Assembly (NCBI GenBank): GCA_043782425.1
Contig: JAYWAM010000277.1
Coordinates: forward strand, 1-10,756
DNA length: 10,756 bases
Reading direction: 5' to 3'
DNA from: JAYWAM01 sp043782425
GTDB lineage: Bacteria > Pseudomonadota > Gammaproteobacteria > Burkholderiales > Usitatibacteraceae
The position numbers and the translations under genes are program-made. This document shows positions 1 through 5,598 of the stretch, piece by piece (the first letter of the stretch is position 1; every line of letters starts with the position of its first letter). Under the pieces are notes generated by a model. That model was not told where the DNA came from, made no database searches, and saw only the letters and a list, made by a program, of their open reading frames with translations.

Positions 1-263
1 CGGCTATCGCCTTGGTTCCGATTGCGCCGCATACGCTTTCCAATCGACCGGTGGCGATACCGAGCGACTCCATCGTTGAAGTAAAACTGATCCGCGGCCA
101 GAATGCGCGCGTTAATTTTGATGTGCAATCGTTTTTCGATCCGCAGCCGGAAGATACGCTAGTGGTCAAAGCGCACCAGGAAAAAGTTACGCTGCTGCAC
201 CCTGAGGGCTACTCCTATTTCGGCATGTTGCGCTCGAAACTTCACTGGAACGAGTTGCACTGA
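1..263 (+). CDS. nadK: NAD kinase, C-terminal part (5' end outside window)
   Basis: This frame is open from the first bases (first full codon at 3) and ends with TGA at 261-263, so only about the last 87 residues are present. NAD kinase phosphorylates NAD to NADP in the cytoplasm using ATP or polyphosphate. The visible part contains the PHTLSNRP segment, which matches the PHTLSARP segment of E. coli NadK, and the family's C-terminal block HPEGYSYFGMLRSKLHW, which corresponds to HPKDYSYFNTLSTKLGW in E. coli. The catalytic GGDG and NE/D motifs lie upstream of the window. The stop codon overlaps the recN start by one base, so the two genes are probably co-transcribed and translationally coupled. 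The nadK-recN order is common in proteobacteria. Identification is by remembered family sequence. Confidence 0.93.
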   Translation, partial: AIALVPIAPHTLSNRPVAIPSDSIVEVKLIRGQNARVNFDVQSFFDPQPEDTLVVKAHQEKVTLLHPEGYSYFGMLRSKLHWNELH

Positions 264-2005
264 TGCTGAGATATTTATCACTACGCGATTTTGTCATCGT
301 TGACCTGCTTGAACTCGATTTACAGGCGGGCTTTTCCGCACTCACCGGCGAAACCGGCGCGGGCAAATCGATTCTCATTGACGCGCTTTCTCTGGTGCTG
401 GGCGGGCGCGCCGACGCCCTGGTGGTGCGACAGGGCGCAAAAAAAGCCGAAATCAGCGCCGCATTTGACCTGGCGCGGCAAGCGCCGGTGCGCGACTGGC
501 TTGAGGCCAATGCGCTGGGGGAAAACGAAAACGCGAACGAAAACACGAACCAAAACGCGAGTGGTGACCCGAATGGCGATTGCTTGTTGCGCCGCGTGAT
601 CGACGATTCGGGGCGTTCGCGCGCATTCATCAATGGCCGCGCGGTGACGCTCACGCAAATGCGCGAATTGGGCGAGCAACTGATTGATATACACGGTCAG
701 CACGAACATCAAAGACTGTTGCGGCGCGAAGCGCAGCGCGAGCTGATCGATGACTACGCCGGTGCGCAGACGCAGCTCAAACAAGTACTGGAACGCTATA
801 GGGAGTGGCAACGATTGCACGAGCTGCGCGCCGCGCGCGAGGAAAACGCCGCCGCCAGCACGCGCGAGCGCGAGGAGTTGACCTGGCAGATCCAGGAACT
901 GACTGCGCTGGGATTTACCCCCGAAGGATGGGAGGAGTTGCAGGCCGAACATAACCGCTTGGCCAACGCTGCTGCGCTCATAGAAACTGTCCAGGCCTGC
1001 CTCGATACGCTCGATGAAAGCGAAGCTGCGGCGCTGGCGCAAGTCGATAGCGCCGTCGCGCGCCTGGAGCGCGGCGCTGAAGTTGATACGGCGCTAATAC
1101 CCGCCAGGGAAATGGCGCAATCGGCGAGCGTCAATCTGCGCGAGGCGCTACATCATTTGCGCCACTATCTGAGCAAGCTCGAGCTTGATCCGGCGCGCTT
1201 GGCCGAAGCCGACCGGCGCATAGCGGCGGTGCACGAACAAGCACGCAAGTTGCGCATCGAGCCTTTACGTATCCCCGATTTACTGCAACAGAAAAAAGAC
1301 CGGCTTGCCGCCCTGGGTGGTGAAAGCTCTCTGCAAGAATTGCGCGCCGCCGAGGCCGAAGCGCAAGCGCAGTACATGACCGCCGCGAAAAAACTCAGCA
1401 AGCTGCGCAGCCAGGCGGCGAAGAAATTTTCTGCACAGGTGACTGAGAGCATGCAGAGCCTCGCCATGCAGGGCGGGCGGCTGAGCGTTGAGCTGCCGCC
1501 ATGCGAACCTGCGGCGCACGGTCTGGAGCAATGCGAATTTCTCGTCGCTGCCCACGAAGGCCAGCCGCTTGGCCCCCTGAGCAAAATCGCTTCGGGCGGT
1601 GAGTTATCGCGTATCAGCCTGGCGATTCAGGTGCTGGCTTCGACACATGCGGGCGTACCGACGCTGATTTTCGACGAGGTCGATGCCGGCATAGGCGGGC
1701 GCGTGGCGGAAATTGTCGGCCGCATGCTCAGCAGCCTGGCGCGCAGCCAGCAGGTGATGTGCGTGACCCATCTTGCCCAGGTGGCGGCGTGCGCCGACCA
1801 GCAACTGCGCGTCACCAAGAACGCACGCGCTGGCGCTGTGGTGAGCCAGGTTGAAGCGCTAGACGGCACTGCACGCACCGAAGAAATTGCGCGCATGCTA
1901 GGCGGCATACACATTACCGCAGCGACGCGCAAGCACGCAGAAGAAATGTTGCAGCACGCGCGGCATGCTGCCCAGGATGACGACACCATTCGCGAGCAGC
2001 GCTAG
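263..2005 (+). CDS. recN: DNA repair protein RecN (SMC-like ATPase)
   Basis: RecN is a cytoplasmic SMC-like ATPase recruited to DNA double-strand breaks, where it supports RecA-dependent recombinational repair. The 580-residue product has the expected split ATPase head. Walker A GETGAGKS is at residues 29-36, the ABC-type signature around LSKIASGGELSR is near 438-450, Walker B TLIFDEVD is near 466-474, and the following VTHLAQVAA is near 500-508. A Glu/Ala/Arg-rich coiled-coil arm lies between them (about 165-390). The conserved segments CLLRRVI and IHGQHEHQ follow the first head half. The protein is longer than E. coli RecN (553 residues), mainly through a low-complexity Asn-rich insertion at 87-100. 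The ATG overlaps the nadK stop by one base and has no strong Shine-Dalgarno, which fits coupling to nadK. No LexA box is visible directly upstream, so any SOS control would act from further upstream. Confidence 0.96.
   Translation: MLRYLSLRDFVIVDLLELDLQAGFSALTGETGAGKSILIDALSLVLGGRADALVVRQGAKKAEISAAFDLARQAPVRDWLEANALGENENANENTNQNASGDPNGDCLLRRVIDDSGRSRAFINGRAVTLTQMRELGEQLIDIHGQHEHQRLLRREAQRELIDDYAGAQTQLKQVLERYREWQRLHELRAAREENAAASTREREELTWQIQELTALGFTPEGWEELQAEHNRLANAAALIETVQACLDTLDESEAAALAQVDSAVARLERGAEVDTALIPAREMAQSASVNLREALHHLRHYLSKLELDPARLAEADRRIAAVHEQARKLRIEPLRIPDLLQQKKDRLAALGGESSLQELRAAEAEAQAQYMTAAKKLSKLRSQAAKKFSAQVTESMQSLAMQGGRLSVELPPCEPAAHGLEQCEFLVAAHEGQPLGPLSKIASGGELSRISLAIQVLASTHAGVPTLIFDEVDAGIGGRVAEIVGRMLSSLARSQQVMCVTHLAQVAACADQQLRVTKNARAGAVVSQVEALDGTARTEEIARMLGGIHITAATRKHAEEMLQHARHAAQDDDTIREQR
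521..562 (+). repeat. In-frame degenerate hexamer repeat in recN
   Basis: Seven consecutive hexamers run GAAAAC, GAAAAC, GCGAAC, GAAAAC, ACGAAC, CAAAAC and GCGAGT. The first six end in AAC. They encode alternating Asn, E-N-E-N-A-N-E-N-T-N-Q-N-A-S, at RecN residues 87-100. The unit length is a multiple of three, so gain or loss of copies would keep the frame. The position corresponds to a short loop between the first ATPase half and the conserved CLLRRVI segment. It is read directly from the sequence. Confidence 0.85.
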
Positions 2006-2041
2006 TGCAGTGCATTATAAATATAAGGATTTATCGCCCAG

Positions 2042-2116
<75 letters not shown>

Positions 2117-2150
2117 GATTGGGAGTTAATCTGGTCAGCCAAAGCTGCAT

Positions 2151-2155
2151 AAGGA
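2151..2155 (+). promoter_or_regulatory. Ribosome binding site deciding a TTG start
   Basis: AAGGA lies 9 bases before TTG at 2165, and no comparable site precedes the in-frame ATG at 2183. This supports the TTG start of the patatin-like gene. Confidence 0.55.
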
Positions 2156-2164
2156 CCGTTCTGT

Positions 2165-3424
2165 TTGACGCACTACACTAGCATGGACTATCTCTCTCCT
2201 CAGCCCCCCATTGCACTAGTATTGGCCGGCGGCGGCGCGCGCGCCGCGTATCAGGTTGGCGTGCTGCTTGCTGTGAAGGAAATTCTCGGCGCGCCGAAGA
2301 AAAACCCCTTTCCCATCATTTGCGGCACCTCGGCCGGCGCCATCAACGCCGCCGTGCTTGCTGCGCATGCCGATGACTTTTCGCAGGGCGTGGATAAGCT
2401 GCATCAGGTGTGGAGTGAGTTTGATCCCTCGCAGGTGTATCGCACCGATTTTCTCGGTGTTTTAGGCTGTAGCCTGCATTGGCTGGGCGCGCTGATTTTT
2501 GGCGCGCTGGTGCGCAACGATAAAGTTTCACTGTTCAATAACGAGCCGCTACGCGATTTGCTCGCCGCTCACGTCGATTTCGCGCGCATCGCGGCGAATA
2601 TCGAAAGCGGCGTGCTGCGCGCCGTTTCCGTCACTGCTTCTGGATATACCTCGGGGCAGAGTTGCAGTTTCTTTCAGGGCGCCGCAGATTTGGTTTCCTG
2701 GAAACGTTCACAGCGTATCGGCATCACCACGCAACTGCGTATCGATCATCTGATGGCCTCTGCCGCCATTCCTTTCGCCTTTCCCGCGATCAAACTTAAT
2801 CGCGAGTATTTCGGCGATGGATCCATGCGCCAGATGGCGCCGGTCAGCCCAGCGCTGCATCTGGGTGCGCAGCGCGTGTTTGTGGTCGGCACCGCACAGC
2901 TCACCAAGGAACTACCCAAGCGCATTCACAGTGAGATCTATCCTTCGCTGGCGCAGATTGCCGGCCACGCGTTATCGAGCATCTTTCTCGATACGCTGGT
3001 GGTTGATCTGGAATTGTTGGCGCGCGTCAATTCCACCCTTATGCTGGTGGACCCTGAAAAGCTTCAGCAGTCGGGACTGCCGTTGCGTCACGTGGATGTA
3101 TGCGTTTCGTGCCCCACACATTCGCTCGACAGTCTTGCGCCGCAGTTTGTGCGCAATCTTCCCTGGCCGATCCGCTTTTTGTTGCGTTCCATCGGCGCCA
3201 TGCGGCGCGGCGGCGCCACGCTGGCGAGCTATATGCTGTTCGACAAACTCTACTGCCAGGCGCTCATCAAAATGGGCCACGAGGACACGATGGCGCGACG
3301 CGACGACGTCAGCCTGTTCTTCGATCCCGCCGTTTGCCCGGTGCCCATGACCTTGCCGCAGAATCTCTATGATCCAACGCGTACTGCCAGCTTCGAGGTG
3401 TCGCCGCTGTTGTCAAAGAGTTAG
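2165..3424 (+). CDS. Patatin-like phospholipase family protein
   Basis: This is a predicted lipid acyl hydrolase with a Ser-Asp catalytic dyad, acting on phospholipid or lysophospholipid acyl esters. The 419-residue product has the full patatin signature. The glycine-rich oxyanion segment GGGARAAYQVG is at residues 22-32, the nucleophile elbow GTSAG at 54-58 (Ser56), and the Asp-Gly motif FGDGSMRQ has Asp218. The region after about residue 290 is not a domain I can name. No signal peptide is evident, so a cytoplasmic or membrane-peripheral location is likely. The start is taken as TTG at 2165 because AAGGA at 2151-2155 lies 9 bases upstream. An ATG at 2183 would also keep all motifs but is 27 bases from that site. 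The gene follows the inverted repeat and is convergent with the toxin-antitoxin pair. The exact substrate is unknown. Confidence 0.9.
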   Translation: MTHYTSMDYLSPQPPIALVLAGGGARAAYQVGVLLAVKEILGAPKKNPFPIICGTSAGAINAAVLAAHADDFSQGVDKLHQVWSEFDPSQVYRTDFLGVLGCSLHWLGALIFGALVRNDKVSLFNNEPLRDLLAAHVDFARIAANIESGVLRAVSVTASGYTSGQSCSFFQGAADLVSWKRSQRIGITTQLRIDHLMASAAIPFAFPAIKLNREYFGDGSMRQMAPVSPALHLGAQRVFVVGTAQLTKELPKRIHSEIYPSLAQIAGHALSSIFLDTLVVDLELLARVNSTLMLVDPEKLQQSGLPLRHVDVCVSCPTHSLDSLAPQFVRNLPWPIRFLLRSIGAMRRGGATLASYMLFDKLYCQALIKMGHEDTMARRDDVSLFFDPAVCPVPMTLPQNLYDPTRTASFEVSPLLSKS

Positions 3425-3437
3425 GCAACCCGCGTAG

Positions 3438-3454
3438 GATGGGTGAAACCCATC
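3438..3454. repeat. Short hairpin within a GTAGGATGGGTGAAACCCATC-like element
   Basis: GATGGGT-GAA-ACCCATC (3438-3454) is a perfect 7-bp stem with a 3-base loop, starting 14 bases after the patatin stop. It resembles the GTAGGGTGGGTTA-type interspersed intergenic sequences seen in many proteobacteria. On the plus strand it is followed by CAAAAAG rather than a T-tract. Confidence 0.5.
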
Positions 3455-3463
3455 AAAAAGATT

Positions 3464-3479
3464 GAGCCTACACAGGCTC
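3464..3479. terminator. Possible bidirectional terminator hairpin between convergent genes
   Basis: GAGCCT-ACAC-AGGCTC (3464-3479) forms a 6-bp stem with a 4-base loop, just before the minus-strand toxin stop. Read on the minus strand, the hairpin is followed by AATCTTTTTG, a reasonable T-rich tail for an intrinsic terminator of the toxin-antitoxin operon. It may also limit read-through from the patatin gene. Confidence 0.5.
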
Positions 3480-3482
3480 GGC

Positions 3483-3764
3483 TCACCGTTTCGCGGCAGC
3501 TTTATAAACAGCGTTTCTCTCGCGCTTGCCGACGGCGACAACCAGAACGATCAATTCGCGATCACGGATTTCGTAAACCAGGCGATAGCCGACATTTCTA
3601 AGTTTGATTTTAAACCGGTCATTATGGCCTGACAATTTCGCTGCCGAAACACGCGGATTCAGCAAGCGTTCTTCCAGCTTTTTCTTGAACTGAATGCGCA
3701 CATTGCTATCGAGTTTTTTCCACTCCTTCAAGGCCTCTTCCTTGAAGGCGAGGCTATAGATCAT
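3483..3764 (-). CDS. relE: RelE/StbE-family toxin (type II TA mRNA interferase)
   Basis: The 93-residue product is close to E. coli RelE along its whole length (for example ALKEWKKLDSNVRIQFKKKL against ALKEWRKLGSTVREQLKKKL). RelE-type toxins cleave mRNA in the ribosomal A site and halt translation. All residues known to matter in E. coli RelE are present at the same numbers: Lys52, Lys54, Arg61, Arg81 and Tyr87, so the toxin appears intact. The ATG at 3764 overlaps the antitoxin frame by 11 bases (3754-3764), with no good ribosome binding site, consistent with translational coupling. An upstream in-frame ATG at 3815 would add 17 residues absent from RelE and lies deep inside the antitoxin gene, so I rejected it. 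With a Phd/YefM-type antitoxin the pair is best described as StbDE-like. Confidence 0.93.
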   Translation of the reverse strand: MIYSLAFKEEALKEWKKLDSNVRIQFKKKLEERLLNPRVSAAKLSGHNDRFKIKLRNVGYRLVYEIRDRELIVLVVAVGKRERNAVYKAAAKR

Positions 3765-4002
3765 TAAGTTTGACTTTGATTTCGGCCTGACCCGAGCGCG
3801 CATCGGCAAGCGCATTCAATTCAATGTCCTCCAGCTTGTCCATCAGTGCTTCGTAGGCTTTTGCCGGGACGCAATAGAAAGCCGGCTCGTTGCGATTGAG
3901 GATCGCTACCGGAAAACCTTCACCTGCGGCAACGGTGCCCATTGGGTTCTTCTTCAATTCTGAAACACTCGCGGTCGTTTCCGCCAAAATTATGTTTGCC
4001 AA
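3754..4002 (-). CDS. Phd/YefM (StbD-like) antitoxin, TTG start
   Basis: The 82-residue product neutralises the adjacent RelE-type toxin and probably represses its own operon. The segment SVSELKKNPMGTVAAGEGFP with AILNRNEPAFYCVPAKAYEALM is typical of the StbD branch of the Phd/YefM family. The N-terminal half would be the dimeric DNA-binding domain and the C-terminal part (about 55-82) the toxin-wrapping tail. I place the start at TTG (4000-4002), giving an N-terminus MANIILAETTASV. On the minus strand GGAG sits 6 bases ahead of this codon. No ATG exists near this point. The next upstream ATGs (4044 and 4071) would add a hydrophobic stretch that the family lacks. The gene is co-transcribed with the toxin and overlaps it by 11 bases. 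Confidence 0.88.
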   Translation of the reverse strand: MANIILAETTASVSELKKNPMGTVAAGEGFPVAILNRNEPAFYCVPAKAYEALMDKLEDIELNALADARSGQAEIKVKLNDL

Positions 4003-4031
4003 AATGCTCTCCAGCGCCTGTATGAGCACTA

Positions 4032-4062
4032 ATAATAGCACCATTAACAGGTCTCTATGCAA
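4032..4062 (-). promoter_or_regulatory. Possible promoter of the toxin-antitoxin operon
   Basis: On the minus strand a TTGCAT (-35-like, 4057-4062) is followed 19 bases later by TATTAT (-10-like, 4032-4037), about 30 bases before the TTG start of the antitoxin. The spacer is longer than ideal. The short tracts CTGT and ACAG flank this region and could be outer parts of an autoregulatory operator, but no convincing palindrome is present. Confidence 0.3.
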
Positions 4063-4157
4063 ACGAAACATTTCATTACACTTTGTTGTTCTGCCTTGAT
4101 ATTGTTTTTAGTTCACGGCACGATGCGCTTATGAACATGCTCGTTCTTGCGTTTCAT

Positions 4158-4187
4158 TTGCCAACCAGGAGTTCACATTGCCAACCA
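4158..4187 (+). repeat. 10-bp direct repeat around the GST ribosome binding site
   Basis: TTGCCAACCA occurs at 4158-4167 and again at 4178-4187, 20 bases apart. AGGAG (4167-4171) lies between the copies, 6 bases before the TTG of the second copy. This fixes the TTG at 4178 as the likely start. The first copy's TTG is out of frame. Confidence 0.7.
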
Positions 4188-4810
4188 CAAACCTGCTTCT
4201 TTACGTTGATAGCCGATTCACTAGCCCGTACGCGATGTCGGTCTTCGTGGCGCTGCATGAAAAGGGTCTACCCTTCGAGATCGAGACCATAGATCTTGCC
4301 GCCAAGGCAAACCACGAGCCGCATTTCGCAGCCACGTCGCTCACGCGGCGCGTACCGACTTTGGTTCACAATGGTTTTGCCCTATCCGAGTCGTCGGCCA
4401 TTACCGAGTACCTCGATGAGGTTTTTTCCGGCGCGCCGTTGTACCCGGCTGAGCCACGCAGCCATGCGCAAGCGCGTCAGGTTCAGGCGTGGTTGCGTAG
4501 CGACCTTATGCCTATCAGGCAAGAGCGCTCCACCGAAGTTATGTTCTATGGGGCAAAAAAACCGCCACTTTCCGCCGATGCGCTGGCAAGCGCCGAAAAG
4601 CTATTCTTTGTCGCAGAGTCGTTGCTGCCTGCCAACGCCGAAAACTTGTTCGGCCAGTGGTGCATCGCAGACGTTGATCTCGCTCTTATGCTCAATCGTC
4701 TTCTTATGCATGGTGATGCGGCGCCAGAAAGGCTGGCGGCCTATGCAAGGCATCAATGGCAGCGGCCATCCGTTCAAATGTGGGTGAGGCAAAAGCGTCC
4801 GCCGCTGTGA
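4178..4810 (+). CDS. yfcF: Glutathione S-transferase, YfcF type
   Basis: The 210-residue product aligns by eye with E. coli YfcF, a glutathione S-transferase linked to peroxide defence. Shared blocks include SPYAMSVFVALHEKGLPFE, LTRRVPTL, SESSAITEYL, RQVQAWLRSDLMPIR, GAKKPPLSA and CIADVDLALMLNRLLMHGD. The N-terminal thioredoxin-like domain spans about 1-85, with the cis-proline at 60 and the glutathione gamma-glutamyl-binding ESS at 71-73. The all-helical C-terminal domain covers about 95-210. Ser16 occupies the usual GST active-site region. No signal peptide is seen, so it is cytoplasmic. The start is TTG at 4178, supported by AGGAG at 4167-4171. The gene appears monocistronic, divergent from the toxin-antitoxin operon and separated from the next cluster by 111 bases. 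The endogenous substrate is unknown. Confidence 0.9.
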   Translation: MPTTNLLLYVDSRFTSPYAMSVFVALHEKGLPFEIETIDLAAKANHEPHFAATSLTRRVPTLVHNGFALSESSAITEYLDEVFSGAPLYPAEPRSHAQARQVQAWLRSDLMPIRQERSTEVMFYGAKKPPLSADALASAEKLFFVAESLLPANAENLFGQWCIADVDLALMLNRLLMHGDAAPERLAAYARHQWQRPSVQMWVRQKRPPL

Positions 4811-4838
4811 GGAGAAAATCCATCCACCAAGAGCAACG

Positions 4839-4867
4839 TCTGCAAGACCGCGCCAACTCTATACAAT
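4839..4867 (+). promoter_or_regulatory. Weak candidate promoter of the ABC gene cluster
   Basis: In the 111-base gap after the GST gene, TACAAT (4862-4867, within TATACAAT) resembles a sigma-70 -10 element. The -35 position (TCTGCA, 4839-4844, 17-base spacing) matches poorly. It sits about 55 bases before the first ATG of the cluster. This is the only reasonable candidate I see in that gap. Confidence 0.3.
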
Positions 4868-4921
4868 GAGCGCATCGTCTTGGGGAATTGTAGGTTTTCT
4901 GGCGAATTAGGGAGGGTGGGC

Positions 4922-5587
4922 ATGAAGGGTATGATGAAATTCCTGGCGGCGGCCAATCTGGTGACGCTTTCCGAGGAGGAGCAAATGGAAGTGCAGCCGC
5001 AGCCCAATGAGGAGCTGGCGCCGCCGACTCAGTCAGCGCATGAGCCTATGCCGCCATTGACAGCGAGTGACGTGGTGGAAGGGCGCAGCTTTGAGGAGAT
5101 TTTCGCCAGCGCAAATTTGCCGGTTTCGCCTTATCCTGCCGAGCGCTTTTTAAGATTGCTCGATGGTCTGCGTGAGATGGACGAGGCGACGCGCAAAGCG
5201 GCGGTGCGGGCGATAGATGGCGCGGATGACACCTGGACCATAGCCGATCCGGTGATCGATGCGCAGCGAAAAATCGCCGCGCTTGATGCGTACAAAGAGG
5301 CGGTCAGTAGACAGGTGATAGCTATACAGGAAAAGGTGGCGACTGAAGTTTCCGAGCTAAAAGCCAAACAGGATAAGGCCGTCGCTGAAATTCGCAAGCA
5401 GGTTGCCGAACTGGAGCGGCTGCTTGAGCGGGAAACGCTAAAGACGACTGAGCATATCGCCGCGCTGGAGTCAGGCGTCAAGGCGGCACGCGAGGCCGCT
5501 GCCCGGGAAGGCCAGCGCGTCGCAACAGAAATTGGCAGATTGCAGGAAATCCACGCGCAGTTTGCGCAACCCACCACGCATCAGTAA
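4922..5587 (+). CDS. Coiled-coil protein of unknown function, first gene of ABC cluster
   Basis: I do not recognise this 221-residue protein. The N-terminus (1-16) is mildly hydrophobic but has no classic signal peptide. Residues 20-50 are rich in Pro, Glu and Gln and probably disordered. Residues 55-110 look like a small helical domain (FEEIFASANLPVSPYPAERF, then LLDGLREMDEATRKAAVRAI). From about 111 to 212 there is continuous heptad-like Ala/Glu/Lys/Arg/Leu sequence, a long coiled coil. It contains no Cys and is likely cytoplasmic. The start is ATG at 4922, with AGGGAGG (4909-4915) upstream; an in-frame TTG at 4880 has no such site. The stop overlaps the strong AAGGAGG of the next gene, so the two are co-translated. 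Its place at the head of the cluster suggests a structural or regulatory partner of the ABC system, which is inference. Confidence 0.75.
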   Translation: MKGMMKFLAAANLVTLSEEEQMEVQPQPNEELAPPTQSAHEPMPPLTASDVVEGRSFEEIFASANLPVSPYPAERFLRLLDGLREMDEATRKAAVRAIDGADDTWTIADPVIDAQRKIAALDAYKEAVSRQVIAIQEKVATEVSELKAKQDKAVAEIRKQVAELERLLERETLKTTEHIAALESGVKAAREAAAREGQRVATEIGRLQEIHAQFAQPTTHQ

Positions 5588-5592
5588 GGAGG
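5586..5592 (+). promoter_or_regulatory. Strong Shine-Dalgarno of the SBP-OmpA gene
   Basis: AAGGAGG overlaps the stop codon of the coiled-coil gene and lies 6 bases before ATG 5599. It is the best ribosome binding site in the cluster, consistent with the binding protein being made in excess over the permease and ATPase. Confidence 0.75.
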
Positions 5593-5598
5593 ATAAAC

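Noticed and set aside
320..1042. Minus-strand open frame of 240 codons opposite recN
   Set aside because: It is a compositional shadow of recN; it overlaps the Walker A region of an unmistakable gene and has no recognisable motif.
2016..2022. TATAAAT after recN as a -10 element for the patatin-like gene
   Set aside because: There is no acceptable -35 at 16-18 bases upstream, and the long inverted repeat lies between it and the gene.
4003..4071. Hydrophobic N-terminal extension of the antitoxin frame (looks like a signal segment)
   Set aside because: It comes from A+T-rich leader DNA read in frame. StbD/YefM proteins lack it, and the TTG at 4002 has a GGAG 6 bases upstream.
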